From positions 76,969 to 140,968 of the forward strand of contig JAEWTV010000128.1 in the NCBI GenBank assembly GCA_023397675.1: 64,000 nucleotides of DNA, given 5' to 3'. The stretch comes from Bacillota bacterium (GTDB lineage: Bacteria > Bacillota > Clostridia > Acetivibrionales > JANLFN01). Below are positions 51,419-61,300 of this stretch, in pieces. Positions within the stretch are counted from its first letter, which is position 1; each line of letters begins with the position of its first letter. The notes under the pieces were generated by a model. The model ran no database searches. It had not been told where the DNA came from and saw only the letters and a program-made list of their open reading frames with translations. The position numbers were made by a program, and so were the translations under genes.

Positions 51419-52366
51419 ATGATAGAGATACAGAACCTGTCCAAGAACTATGGTCAAATCAAAGCTGTTAAAAATCTTAATTTCACAGTTGAAAAAGGTG
51501 AAATCCTTGGTTTCCTTGGCCCAAATGGTGCAGGAAAGTCAACAACCATGAATATGATAACAGGCTTTGTTCCTTCAACTGAAGGAACTGTTAAGGTTTG
51601 CGGCTATGATATTACAAAAGAACCCGAAGAGGTTAAAAAGCGTATCGGTTATATGCCTGAACTTCCGCCGCTCTATTTGGATATGACAGTAAAGGAATAT
51701 CTTACCTTTATATCTGAATTGAAGCAGGTTGAGAGGGGTAAAAGAAAAAGCCAGATCTCCGATATAATGGAGCTTATAAAAATAACCCATGTTAAGGGCA
51801 GATTGGTAAAAAACCTTTCAAAGGGTTACAAGCAGAGGGTTGGCTTGGCTGGTGCACTTATCGGAAATCCTGATGTACTTGTCTTGGACGAGCCTACAGT
51901 AGGTCTTGACCCCAAGCAGATTATTGAAATAAGAAAGCTTATAAAAGCACTTGGAAAAGAGCACACAATAATTCTCAGTTCGCATATACTTCCTGAAGTT
52001 AGCGCAGTTTGCGAGCGCGTCGTAATTATCAATAAGGGTGAAATCGCTGCTATTGATACACCAGAAAACCTTTCTAAAGGATTCAATTCAGCTTCAAGAC
52101 TTTCAGTAACGGTTGCAGGACCTAAAAAGAGTATAATGAGCGGTATCAGAGATATTTACGGTGTAAAGAATGTTGAGGAAAACATAGAAAAGGAAAAAGA
52201 TATCGTCAATTATATAATTGAGTCTGATAATGAAATAGATATCAGACGTCCGTTGTTCTTTGCAATGGCCAAGCTCGGATATCCTATTATTGAGCTTAAA
52301 TCAATGGATATGACTCTTGAAGACATATTCCTCCAGATTACAACCGAAGAGAAGGAGGTTATCTGA
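51419..52366 (+). CDS. ABC ATP-binding protein, GldA-like
   Basis: The ATPase shows FLGPNGAGKSTTMNMITGF (Walker A), LSKGYKQRVGLAGAL (signature), VLVLDEPTVGLDP (Walker B) and ILSSHILPEVSAVCERV (switch). Length 315 is usual for this family. It starts the four-gene unit with a permease, a GldG-like protein and a DUF4340 protein. In Bacteroidota the Gld version supports gliding; in other bacteria the same set is of unknown role. GGGGG precedes ATG 51419. Confidence 0.93.
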   Translation: MIEIQNLSKNYGQIKAVKNLNFTVEKGEILGFLGPNGAGKSTTMNMITGFVPSTEGTVKVCGYDITKEPEEVKKRIGYMPELPPLYLDMTVKEYLTFISELKQVERGKRKSQISDIMELIKITHVKGRLVKNLSKGYKQRVGLAGALIGNPDVLVLDEPTVGLDPKQIIEIRKLIKALGKEHTIILSSHILPEVSAVCERVVIINKGEIAAIDTPENLSKGFNSASRLSVTVAGPKKSIMSGIRDIYGVKNVEENIEKEKDIVNYIIESDNEIDIRRPLFFAMAKLGYPIIELKSMDMTLEDIFLQITTEEKEVI

Positions 52367-53067
52367 TGTTTGCAATATTTAAAAGAGAGTTGAAGTCTTA
52401 TTTTTATTCACCTATTGCATATGTATTAATAGGCTTGTTTATTCTAATATCCTCTTTTGTTTTCCGTTCCAACCTGACAGGTGGGTATGGAGGATTTAAC
52501 GATAATCTTAATACCATGGGTTTGATTCTTGTATTTATAATTCCAATACTGACAATGAAGTTGCTTGCTGAAGATAAAAAGAACGGTACGGAAGTTCTTT
52601 TAGTTACATCACCTGTAAAGCTTACCGGAATAGTAGTTGGAAAATATATGGCTGCTTTGATTGTTTTTCTGTTAATGGTAATTGTTACACTTATTTATCC
52701 AATAGTACTTGCAATTTACGGTGCTCCAATTACAGCACAGATAATAGGCGGATATATAGGGTTTATTCTTATGGGTGCTGCTTTTGTAGCAGTAGGAGTA
52801 TTTGCTTCCTCATTAACTGAAAACCAGGTTATATCGGCGGTAGTTGGTTTTGTAAGTTTGTTGCTTATGTATGTGTTTAATCTTGGCACAAGCTTTGGAG
52901 GCATTCTTTCCGAGGTATTAGGCTGGCTGTCCCTTTTCACCCGCTATGAGAAAATTAACAGCGGTGTATTCGATATTAGCACAATAGTGTATTTCCTTAG
53001 CTTTATAGGGATATTCCTATTCCTAACAGTAAGAATAATTGACAAAAAACGCTGGAGTCAGGGGTGA
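52366..53067 (+). CDS. ABC permease, GldF-like
   Basis: The 233-residue protein has six membrane helices and begins with FKRELKSYFYSPIAYVLIGLFIL, typical of the GldF/ABC-2 family. Its ATG overlaps the ATPase stop by one base, so translation is coupled. It would form the membrane part of an exporter with the GldA-like ATPase. Confidence 0.9.
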   Translation: MFAIFKRELKSYFYSPIAYVLIGLFILISSFVFRSNLTGGYGGFNDNLNTMGLILVFIIPILTMKLLAEDKKNGTEVLLVTSPVKLTGIVVGKYMAALIVFLLMVIVTLIYPIVLAIYGAPITAQIIGGYIGFILMGAAFVAVGVFASSLTENQVISAVVGFVSLLLMYVFNLGTSFGGILSEVLGWLSLFTRYEKINSGVFDISTIVYFLSFIGIFLFLTVRIIDKKRWSQG

Positions 53068-53073
53068 TGAATA

Positions 53074-54528
53074 ATGAGCAAATCAGAAAATAAGCTGGCA
53101 AAGTTTTTTACCAGCAAGAGTGTTAGATATGGCACCTTTTCATTTGTAATTATTGCGGTAGTTATAGCAATAACCATATTAATAAATGCGCTTATTGGAA
53201 TGGCAGGTATTAAGCTGGATTTAACTTCAAGCAAAATGTATTCAATAAGTGACGAATCAGTTAAGATATTGGAGGCTGTAAATAAGGAAGTAACAATTTA
53301 TGGCTTGTTTGATGATACAAAGTATGGCAGCGGTAATGGGCATACAATAGCTGTGGATTTGCTTAAACAATATGCAAAGTATAAGAATATAAAGGTTGAG
53401 TATGTTGATACAGATAAAAACCCTGGATTTATTAAATCCCTTGATCCATCAAACCTTTATAAACTCCAAAAGGATGACTTTGTTATTAAGTGTGGTAAAA
53501 AAATAAAGGTAATCTCGGGAGCAGAACTTTTCCAGGAAAATTATGACCAGAATACACAACAGTCAAACGGATATCTGAATTATGCGGAACCGGATATAAC
53601 AGGTGCAATTAAATATGTCACTTCCGACAAAAACCCGACAGTATATTTCCTGCAGGGACATGGAGAAGGTGACCTAAATACTGTATATCCTGCCCTTAAA
53701 TCACTTTTGGCTAACAATAATTTCGATGTAAAAACATTAAGCCTGCTTACTGAATCAAAGGTACCGGATGATGCTTCGATTATTATTGCAGCTTCTCCTG
53801 CAAGTGACCTGGCATCAGTTGAAGAAGGAAAAATCAAGTCTTACCTTAACGATGGTGGTAAAGCAATATTCATGTTTGATGCTAATCAGAACGGAACTCA
53901 GTTACCTATATTTGAACGTGTAATGGAAAATTACAATATAGGAATAAACTACGATATTATCAAGGAAACAGATGAAAACAGGCATTTGCCGAATCTTGTG
54001 TATGATATAATTCCTGATGTACAAAAAACCGGTATAACCGGAGATGCATCAAATGTATTTATGCATAATGCAAGAAGTCTGAAGATTCTGAAGAACACCA
54101 AGGAATGGCTTACAGTAACTTCCCTCATAAGCACTTCAAAAGCTGCTGTTGGTGAAAGGATTGACAAGAGTAAGGGAGCTGATACCTCAGGACGTTTGGA
54201 TGTTGCAGTTTCAGCAGAGGTTAAAGGATCAAATGAATCCAAGATGACAAGGCTGCTGGTAATAGGTGATGGAAACTTCCTGTCTGACGAGGCGTTAAGC
54301 CAGTACGGCCAATATGCAAATTACAATTTAAACTTCTTTATGAGTGCAGTTAACTGGATGAGAGGCACCCAGACTGATACTGTTATACAACCAAAGACAT
54401 TTAACAATGAAAGTATAGTGGTTTCCAGTTCTTCAGTTACTTTTATGAGTATACTTCTAATTGCAGTACTTCCTATCCTGATTTTAGGAATTGGAACTGT
54501 TGTTTGGCTTAGAAGGAGGCATCTATGA
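53074..54528 (+). CDS. GldG-like ABC transporter auxiliary protein
   Basis: One N-terminal (about 19-42) and one C-terminal (about 450-475) membrane segment bracket a large external domain of the ABC_transp_aux type, with LTSSKMYSISDESVKILEAVNKEVTIYGLF at its start, YFLQGHGEGDLNTVYPAL in the middle and LLVIGDGNFLSDEAL near the end. Such proteins resemble IFT52/GIFT-domain proteins and may bind glycans or partner proteins. It follows the permease by six bases and overlaps the next gene by four. Confidence 0.9.
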   Translation: MSKSENKLAKFFTSKSVRYGTFSFVIIAVVIAITILINALIGMAGIKLDLTSSKMYSISDESVKILEAVNKEVTIYGLFDDTKYGSGNGHTIAVDLLKQYAKYKNIKVEYVDTDKNPGFIKSLDPSNLYKLQKDDFVIKCGKKIKVISGAELFQENYDQNTQQSNGYLNYAEPDITGAIKYVTSDKNPTVYFLQGHGEGDLNTVYPALKSLLANNNFDVKTLSLLTESKVPDDASIIIAASPASDLASVEEGKIKSYLNDGGKAIFMFDANQNGTQLPIFERVMENYNIGINYDIIKETDENRHLPNLVYDIIPDVQKTGITGDASNVFMHNARSLKILKNTKEWLTVTSLISTSKAAVGERIDKSKGADTSGRLDVAVSAEVKGSNESKMTRLLVIGDGNFLSDEALSQYGQYANYNLNFFMSAVNWMRGTQTDTVIQPKTFNNESIVVSSSSVTFMSILLIAVLPILILGIGTVVWLRRRHL

Positions 54529-55889
54529 AATCTTACAAGATTGCGATTATACTTGTTGTCATTCTGGGTATACTCGCTTGTGCGTACCTTATAATTAAGG
54601 GGAACAAAGATTCAACTATAGCTGAACAGGACATAAAGGTAATAAATTTGAGTAAGGAATCATTCAGTGAAGTAAATATCAAAACTAAGGATGCAAATTT
54701 CATATTTACAAAAAAGGGTCAGTCATGGACAATGACTTCTCCTAATTCTTTTGAAGCTGATGTGACAAAGATAGACAGTGTTATTGAAAACTTATCATCC
54801 CTGACAGCATTAAGAGCAGTAGAAGATAGTGCATCAGATGTTGCAAAATACGGGCTTGATAAACCATCTGCGATTATTACAATTAAAGCAGCAGGTGTTA
54901 ATCCTATTGTTGTAAATATTGGTGATAAGAATTCTGTAGGTGATGGCACATACGTTAACTTGGGCAATAGCAATAAGATTTATTTGATAAGCGCAGTAAT
55001 AGGTGACAGGTTAAGCATAAAAGTAAATGATTTAAGAAAGATTGGGCTTTTTCCTTTCACGAGTGACGAAATAACTTCGTATACACTGGAAAAGTCCGGG
55101 AAAGTTCAATACAAAATCATAAAAACCGGTGAAAAGACCTGGAAGATTACAGTTCCTGTAGAAGTTGCTGCTGATTCGCCTTCAATGCCGGATATAATGG
55201 ATAAGATTTTAAGTATTAAAACAATACAAGTTATTGAAAATGATGCCAAAGATCTTGCAAAGTATGGTTTGAATACCCCTTCTTATGCGGTGGAGTTAAC
55301 TGGAACATCAAAAACAGTTAAGCTGCTTTTTGGTGGGGAAGACTCTGAAACGGCCAGGGTTTATGTTAAACTGTCTGACTCAAAAGAAGTTTATTCAGTT
55401 TCTCTTGAAAACCTGGATTTCCTTGATAAACCTTTAAAGGAAGTAATGGATCCTTTTGTATATATCGCTGATATCAGTACTGTAAGTAATCTTGAAATTG
55501 ATATGGATAGCTATAAGATGAATGCTGAAATGAAATGCGATACTCAAGATACCACAAAGGATAAGATTACTGTTAACGGTAAGGATGTAAGCCAGGTTAA
55601 GGATAATAATTATCCGCTGTTCAGAAAGCTTTATGAAGTCATGTCGAATATGCCAATCGATGATGTTGACTTGAATGCAAAACCTTCAGGAAAAGCAGAT
55701 ATAACCATTACTTACAAGGACAAAAGCGGAACTACCAAAATTGAGTTTATACCAAGAGATAATGATTATTATTACGCTGTGGTTAATGGTAAATATACAG
55801 GTAATCTAATATTCAAAAAGCAGTTTGATAAGGAAGATGGTGTTAGGGCAACACTTAAAAAGCTTATGGATGTAGTAAATAAAAAATAA
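54525..55889 (+). CDS. DUF4340 domain protein
   Basis: A single N-terminal anchor (about 5-24) precedes two DUF4340 repeats (about 45-170 and 185-310), each with a pattern such as WTMTSPNSFEADVTKIDSVI and YGLDKPSAIITIKA, and YGLNTPSYAVEL in the second. DUF4340 proteins are the usual fourth partner of GldFG-type transporters. The ATG overlaps the GldG-like stop (ATGA). The unit ends at a terminator. Confidence 0.88.
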   Translation: MKSYKIAIILVVILGILACAYLIIKGNKDSTIAEQDIKVINLSKESFSEVNIKTKDANFIFTKKGQSWTMTSPNSFEADVTKIDSVIENLSSLTALRAVEDSASDVAKYGLDKPSAIITIKAAGVNPIVVNIGDKNSVGDGTYVNLGNSNKIYLISAVIGDRLSIKVNDLRKIGLFPFTSDEITSYTLEKSGKVQYKIIKTGEKTWKITVPVEVAADSPSMPDIMDKILSIKTIQVIENDAKDLAKYGLNTPSYAVELTGTSKTVKLLFGGEDSETARVYVKLSDSKEVYSVSLENLDFLDKPLKEVMDPFVYIADISTVSNLEIDMDSYKMNAEMKCDTQDTTKDKITVNGKDVSQVKDNNYPLFRKLYEVMSNMPIDDVDLNAKPSGKADITITYKDKSGTTKIEFIPRDNDYYYAVVNGKYTGNLIFKKQFDKEDGVRATLKKLMDVVNKK

Positions 55890-55905
55890 TTAATGGATTT
55901 AATAG

Positions 55906-55936
55906 AACCGGGAATGTTTAGACATTCCTGGTTTTT
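55906..55936 (+). terminator. Intrinsic terminator after the Gld-like operon
   Basis: AACCGGGAATG (55906-55916) pairs with CATTCCTGGTT (55923-55933), one wobble, followed by Ts. Confidence 0.88.
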
Positions 55937-56023
55937 CTTTTTTCATGCGGAATCTATGAAACAACTTCATCATAGAATTTATACAGAGCATTAGATTTGT
56001 TGAATTTAAGCGGGGTTATTTCA

Positions 56024-57112
56024 TTGAAGGAAAGCTTTAAAAATATATTGAAAATTGCGTGTATGTACACTGCGACAATAATAGGGGCAGGTTTTGCTTC
56101 GGGGCAGGAAATTGTGCAGTTTTTCACGGGGTACTTTAAGGGAGGGTACTATGGAATAATTACAGCAGGAGTACTTTTTGCCATAATTGGCGCTATAGTG
56201 CTTGATAAGGTTTATAGAGGCAGAATACGGAATTATGAAGAGTTCATTTTCCCTTCGGTCGGCTGGTTTATGGGCTGGGTAATGGAAATTGCATCAACAG
56301 TTTTTATGATTTCGGTTTTTTGTGTAATGATGGCAGGGATGGGGAATATAGTACAGGAAAAGCTTGGAATACCAATGATATATGGTATTGTAACCATGGC
56401 TGTATTATGTATGATTGTAATTCTGACCGATATAAATGGAATAGTATCACTAAGCGCAATAGTCACACCCATTATGATATTCGGTATAATTTTCATTGGA
56501 ATATATATAATCCTATGTAGGGATACCGCTGTTTTTAATGTTATGAATGTAGTTAAATCATCTACTGATAACTGGTTCTTTTCATCACTTCTGTATGTTA
56601 GCTATAATTCCATTATTGCCATAAATGTAATGTGTAGTCTTCTGCCTTATATGAAAACGCGCCGTACCGGAATAGCAGGAGGTCTACTTGGAGGAGTATT
56701 TTTATGTGGGGTTGCTCTTATTCTTAACTCTGCAATTATGATTTTTGCTCCAGGCTCACTCGCGCATGAGCTTCCGGTCATGGAAATAGTAAAAAGATAT
56801 GGAGGGATTGCCAGTATTTTATATACAATGGTTCTATGGCTTGCAATGTTCCTGTCTGCCGCAACCTCCGGTTACTGCTTTATAGGTAAGATATCAAGTA
56901 GGGTTAAAATTAACACAAAGATTATTGCTGCAGTAATATGTGCTCTCGTAATACCTCTATCCAGTATGGGTTTTTCTAATTTAATTGCTACAATCTATCC
57001 TGTCTTTGGCTACATTGGGTTATTCCTTGTATTTGTTGTATTATTCCAGGGCCTGTCTACTGCATTTTCAAAAACGTTACTAGGCTTAAAACGGTTAAAA
57101 AATTATAGGTAG
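56024..57112 (+). CDS. YkvI-like membrane protein (LeuT-like fold)
   Basis: The 362-residue protein has about ten membrane helices. The N-terminal block ATIIGAGFASGQEIVQFFTGY is the sodium-site helix pattern of the YkvI family, related to LeuT-type and NSS transporters. Substrate unknown. TTG 56024 is chosen because CGGGGTT (56011-56017) lies in front; an in-frame TTG at 55997 has no site. It is followed by two other envelope genes with short gaps. Confidence 0.85.
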   Translation: MKESFKNILKIACMYTATIIGAGFASGQEIVQFFTGYFKGGYYGIITAGVLFAIIGAIVLDKVYRGRIRNYEEFIFPSVGWFMGWVMEIASTVFMISVFCVMMAGMGNIVQEKLGIPMIYGIVTMAVLCMIVILTDINGIVSLSAIVTPIMIFGIIFIGIYIILCRDTAVFNVMNVVKSSTDNWFFSSLLYVSYNSIIAINVMCSLLPYMKTRRTGIAGGLLGGVFLCGVALILNSAIMIFAPGSLAHELPVMEIVKRYGGIASILYTMVLWLAMFLSAATSGYCFIGKISSRVKINTKIIAAVICALVIPLSSMGFSNLIATIYPVFGYIGLFLVFVVLFQGLSTAFSKTLLGLKRLKNYR

Positions 57113-57179
57113 CAAGGTAAACTGCAAGTATGATAAAATAAATCTGTTAATTACAAATGATAACTGGGGTGAACACGGT

Positions 57180-58355
57180 TTGAGTTTTCCTGAAAGCAAT
57201 AAACCGGAGAATAAAGGTAAAAAAATAAATATACTGATGTTTATTCTGCTTTGCTTGATAATAGCAGGATTGGGTTTTTATGCGTATGCTAAAAGTCACA
57301 ATATTAGTCTTGAAAGTATTAACCCCTTTAAAAGCTCATCCTCCACAAAAGCCGCAGTAAGCGAGCAGCCAGTTAAAATAAAGTACGATTCCATTGACCA
57401 TCCTGATTTCACTATTCAAAATGAAACAATAATTAAATATACCAAAGACTACATAAAAGGGATTGGCAAAAACGGTGACGAGGTATGGGCTGTTCAGCTT
57501 AATACATCCAATCCGATGGTAAAAGTATCGGACAGCGGGATACTTGTTGCAGATATTGGTGGTAAGGATATTTATGTTGTGAGCAATAAGGAAATAAAGT
57601 GGAGTAAAAAGCTTGATGATAATATAATTAATGCGGACATAAATGATAAAGGCTACGTTACAGTTGTTCATGAAGCCAAGGGTTATAGAAATGCTGTTAC
57701 TGAGTTTAATTCCCAGGGGGAAAAATATTTTACTCGGTTTATTAACGAAACAAATGTACTTTGTGCCAGGGCATCTTCCTCAGGGGACAAGGTTATTATA
57801 AGTAGTATCGATACCAACGGAGTAACCGCAGATACAAATATTGAATTTACTGACAAGCTGGGCAAACCACTATCTAAGGCTGTTAAAAAGGACTCCGTTA
57901 TGCCCTATGTAAATTTTATCGGAAAAGATTATGTTCTTGCAGTAGGTAATTACTTACTAACACTTTATGACGATACTTATAAAGAGAAATGGAATATGGA
58001 TTTCAAAAACAGTGAAATTTACAGCACCATTGTAGTTGCAGGTAAGTATGCCGTAGCTGCTGTGGGGGGAGAAGAGCGGAACGGTTCGACTGCCGATACC
58101 ATTTCCATTAAAATTATTGATATCGATGGTAAAGTTGCAGGAGAGTACAAGGTCAATGCGGAAGTAAAAAGTATATATTCATACGGCAAAACAATTGCGA
58201 TAAATACAGGAAGACAGGTGTTTTTTATAAATACCTCTGCTGAATTAATAAAAAAGTTTGATTCTCAAAATGATATTACAAAGGTTTGCTTCTTTGACAG
58301 TAGTGAGGCAATAATAGTATCAAAGTCTGATGTAGAAATTTTTAAAATAAATTAA
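57180..58355 (+). CDS. Membrane-anchored beta-propeller protein (DUF5711-like)
   Basis: One membrane segment (about 17-36) is followed by a Ser-rich linker and an external domain of repeated strands (GIGKNGDEVWAVQLNT, VSDSGILVADIGGKDIYVV, YDDTYKEKWNMDFK) with the rhythm of a six- or seven-bladed propeller, like DUF5711. Function unknown. TTG 57180 with GGGGTGA upstream is the start. It lies 67 bases after the YkvI-like gene and 33 before a CvpA-like gene; the three may be one transcript. Confidence 0.8.
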   Translation: MSFPESNKPENKGKKINILMFILLCLIIAGLGFYAYAKSHNISLESINPFKSSSSTKAAVSEQPVKIKYDSIDHPDFTIQNETIIKYTKDYIKGIGKNGDEVWAVQLNTSNPMVKVSDSGILVADIGGKDIYVVSNKEIKWSKKLDDNIINADINDKGYVTVVHEAKGYRNAVTEFNSQGEKYFTRFINETNVLCARASSSGDKVIISSIDTNGVTADTNIEFTDKLGKPLSKAVKKDSVMPYVNFIGKDYVLAVGNYLLTLYDDTYKEKWNMDFKNSEIYSTIVVAGKYAVAAVGGEERNGSTADTISIKIIDIDGKVAGEYKVNAEVKSIYSYGKTIAINTGRQVFFINTSAELIKKFDSQNDITKVCFFDSSEAIIVSKSDVEIFKIN

Positions 58356-58388
58356 TAAACAGATTAATTTGAAATTCGGGGGTGCATC

Positions 58389-59093
58389 TTGAACTACATT
58401 GATATTATTGTGATAGCGGTTATTATTGGTTTTGCCTTTTTTGGCATGAAAACAGGGTTCTTGCTTTCGGCATATAGAATCGCATCCTTTTTCCTGTCAA
58501 TCTTTCTTGCAATTAAGCTATATCCTATATTTTCAAAACTCATGCAAAAAACATTCATTTTTACCAGTATAAGAAATTCGATCTATGGAAGTCTTGTTAA
58601 ACAATCTCCAGAGGCAGCAGGGCAGGTAAAACAGGTTGCTGCCGACACTGTAATCAGTAATATGAATATGCCTGGCTTCCTCAAGCCTGTGGTAAGAAAT
58701 ACGGTAGTGGATAAAATTGATCCGACAAAGCTTATTGATACATCAAAGGTTATGGGTACGGTAAGTGATGCATTGGCAAAAATAGTTATGGATGTATTAA
58801 GCCTTATTCTCCTTTACATACTTATTAGAGTGGCTCTCGTATTCTTCAAATTTGTAATAAAGGGCCTTACAAAGCTTCCGATTCTAAAGCAGGTAAACAA
58901 TCTTGGCGGATTCATTCTTGGCGCAGTAGAAGGCGTTCTTGCCCTCTATATCGCATTTGCTTTAATTACTTTGTTCCATACCTCCGGTGGAATGGCCGGT
59001 TTATTTACAAGCATTGACAACTCCCTTATTGCCAGGACTTTTTATGAGCATAACTTTATTGTAAATTGGATGTTCCCGAGCAAGGGAGCGTAG
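58389..59093 (+). CDS. CvpA-like membrane protein
   Basis: Four membrane helices, a cytoplasmic or external loop of about 70 residues (about 65-135) and the family start NYIDIIVIAVIIGFAFFGMKTGFLLSAYRI identify a CvpA/YshB-type protein. CvpA in E. coli affects colicin V production and envelope stress tolerance. TTG 58389 with GGGGTGCATC upstream is the start. A large repeat region follows the stop codon. Confidence 0.8.
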   Translation: MNYIDIIVIAVIIGFAFFGMKTGFLLSAYRIASFFLSIFLAIKLYPIFSKLMQKTFIFTSIRNSIYGSLVKQSPEAAGQVKQVAADTVISNMNMPGFLKPVVRNTVVDKIDPTKLIDTSKVMGTVSDALAKIVMDVLSLILLYILIRVALVFFKFVIKGLTKLPILKQVNNLGGFILGAVEGVLALYIAFALITLFHTSGGMAGLFTSIDNSLIARTFYEHNFIVNWMFPSKGA

Positions 59094-59096
59094 TAA

Positions 59097-59438
59097 GTTT
59101 ACAGTTGGCAATGTACAATGTACAGTTAACTGCTTATTTAAGTGTACAGTTGATAATGTACAAATTACAGTTACAAAACTGCAAAAAGAGTTAATTGACA
59201 AAACCTAATACTCTATAATTAATAGTTCAAGGAATATTCCAAAATCTGTTTTAATGTTAAACTTTGAGTTTCCCTCAAACTATAACACTAACTATGTTTT
59301 TAACTATAATTGTACAGTGTATTTTTGCACTGTATACTGCTCTTTGCTTTTAACTGTAAACCATAAACTGTACACTATCTTTTGCACTGTGCACTGTCTT
59401 TGCTTTTAACTGTACATTGTAAATTGTAAACTGTACAC
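59097..59438. repeat. TGTACA-rich inverted-repeat element upstream of ilvD
   Basis: Arms 59097-59130 and 59405-59438 (34 bases each) are inverted copies with 29 of 34 matches by hand count. Between them are many degenerate copies of AACTGTACA, TTGTACA, GTGTACAGT and TGCACTGT in both orientations, including a nested pair that begins AGTGTACAGT at 59141. The arms share a 31-base unit with the repeat block after ilvD. It fills most of the 543-base gap between the cvpA-like gene and ilvD; no gene is seen in it. It looks like a miniature palindromic or inverted-repeat element of unknown family. Confidence 0.65.
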
Positions 59439-59563
59439 TATTATGTATGTTAATGAAAACAATCAATGAGTCTTTTTAAATATTAATGAATTCTGCCTTT
59501 TGCTGCCATGTTATAGACAATTAATGTGTTAGCTAGTAAAATTAAAATACAAACACTAAATTT

Positions 59564-59584
59564 ATAGCCGGATAATCCGGCTAT
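59564..59584 (+). other. Small hairpin before ilvD
   Basis: ATAGCCGG (59564-59571) pairs with CCGGCTAT (59577-59584). TATTAT rather than a T run follows, so it may be a weak terminator or operator. No T-box or leader peptide was recognised. Confidence 0.4.
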
Positions 59585-59636
59585 TATTATACCTGTAAGA
59601 TTAAGTCAAAAGTTTTTATAGAAGGTGGTAAATGCC

Positions 59637-61295
59637 ATGCGAAGTGATACAGTAAAAAAAGGAATTGAACGTGCACCGCATAGATCGCTCTTTAAAGCAA
59701 TGGGATATACGGATGAAGAAATCAGCAGGCCTCTCATTGGCGTAGTCAACTCAAAAAGTGAGATAATTCCGGGGCACATAAATCTGGATAAAATAGCTGA
59801 AGCGGTTAAAGCCGGAATCAGGATGGCCGGGGGGACTCCAATAGAATTTGGAGCTATAGGAGTGTGTGATGGAATTGCAATGGGTCATACCGGTATGAAA
59901 TACTCCCTTGCAACCAGAGAATTGATTGCTGATTCCTGTGAAGCGATGGGAATGGCCCACAGCTTTGATGGGATGGTTTTTATACCCAACTGTGACAAGA
60001 TAGTTCCCGGTATGATAATGGCAGCCGCAAGAATAAATGTACCCTCTGTTGTAATAAGCGGGGGACCGATGCTTTCAGTGAACCGTAATGGAAAACAGCT
60101 TGATTTTAACAGTATGATGGAAGCTGTTGGCGCTGTTAAAGCGGGGAAAATGACTGAAGAGGAAATGTGTGACCTTGAAAACCATGCCTGCCCAGGCTGC
60201 GGTTCATGCTCAGGTATGTTTACGGCAAATTCCATGAACTGCTTGACAGAGGTCTTGGGAATGGGGCTTACGGGCAATGGTACAATTCCGGCGGTTTATG
60301 CAGAAAGGATACGTCTTGCTAAAACAGCAGGTATGAAGGTTATGGAATTGGTGGAAAAAAACATCAGACCTTCAGATATCCTTACACAAAAGGCTTTCCA
60401 AAATGCATTGACTGTTGATATGGCTCTTGGATGCTCTACAAATTCGGTACTTCACTTGCCCGCAATTGCCAATGAGGTTGGAATAGAAATTAACCTTGAT
60501 ATTATAAATGAAATTAGTGCTAGGGTTCCAAACCTATGCAAGCTCTCACCGGCAGGACAACATCATATACAGGATTTATATACTGCAGGTGGTGTTCAGG
60601 CCGTGATGAAGGAGCTGTCCAAAAAGAATCTTCTTCACCTTGACCTGATAACAGCTACAGGTAAAAAAGTTGGTGAAAACATAGAGAATGCAAAGGTTCT
60701 TGATAATGAAGTCATAAGGGATATAGACAATCCTTACAGCACAACCGGGGGGATAGCAGTCCTCCGTGGGAATATAGCTCCAGATGGGGCTGTTGTAAAA
60801 CGTTCTGCCGTAGCTAAGGAAATGCTGGCTCATAAAGGGCCTGCAAGGGTTTTTGATTCAGAAGATGACGCCATTGAAGCAATTTATAACGGAAAAATTA
60901 TTAAAGGCGACGTTATAGTAATACGTTACGAAGGTCCAAAAGGTGGTCCTGGAATGAGAGAAATGCTTGGACCCACTTCGGCTATAGCTGGGATGGGATT
61001 GGATAAGGATGTTGCCTTAATTACAGATGGAAGGTTTTCTGGGGCATCGAGAGGGGCATCAATAGGGCATGTTTCACCTGAAGCTATGGAAGGCGGTCCT
61101 GTTGCATTTATTAAAGAAGGAGATATTGTAAGTATAGATATACCAGCCGGCAAGCTTGATATAGAAGTAAGCAGTGAAGAAATTGAAAGAAGAATGAAGG
61201 AATGGAAAGCTCCGCAGCCTAAAATAACATGGGGATACCTTGGAAGGTATGCAAGACAGGTATCATCCGCAAGCACAGGAGCGGTATTAAAATAG
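59637..61295 (+). CDS. ilvD: Dihydroxy-acid dehydratase
   Basis: IlvD makes the 2-keto acids of valine and isoleucine by dehydration. The blocks IPGHINLDKIAEAVK, the cluster cysteines CDKIVPG, CPGCGSCSGMFTANSM and the GCSTNSVLHLPA region are present, as is the C-terminal GPKGGPGMREML. Length 552 is normal. ATG 59637 is chosen because GAAGGTGG lies eight bases upstream; the GTG at 59625 is part of that site. The gene is flanked on both sides by TGTACA-type repeats. Confidence 0.96.
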   Translation: MRSDTVKKGIERAPHRSLFKAMGYTDEEISRPLIGVVNSKSEIIPGHINLDKIAEAVKAGIRMAGGTPIEFGAIGVCDGIAMGHTGMKYSLATRELIADSCEAMGMAHSFDGMVFIPNCDKIVPGMIMAAARINVPSVVISGGPMLSVNRNGKQLDFNSMMEAVGAVKAGKMTEEEMCDLENHACPGCGSCSGMFTANSMNCLTEVLGMGLTGNGTIPAVYAERIRLAKTAGMKVMELVEKNIRPSDILTQKAFQNALTVDMALGCSTNSVLHLPAIANEVGIEINLDIINEISARVPNLCKLSPAGQHHIQDLYTAGGVQAVMKELSKKNLLHLDLITATGKKVGENIENAKVLDNEVIRDIDNPYSTTGGIAVLRGNIAPDGAVVKRSAVAKEMLAHKGPARVFDSEDDAIEAIYNGKIIKGDVIVIRYEGPKGGPGMREMLGPTSAIAGMGLDKDVALITDGRFSGASRGASIGHVSPEAMEGGPVAFIKEGDIVSIDIPAGKLDIEVSSEEIERRMKEWKAPQPKITWGYLGRYARQVSSASTGAVLK

Positions 61296-61300
61296 TTAAT

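Noticed and set aside
59097..59438. CRISPR array
   Set aside because: The TGTACA units are degenerate, in both orientations and without uniform spacers; no cas genes are present.
59439..59636. T-box or leader-peptide attenuator for ilvD
   Set aside because: Only one small hairpin is present and no run of Ile, Leu or Val codons or T-box sequence is seen.
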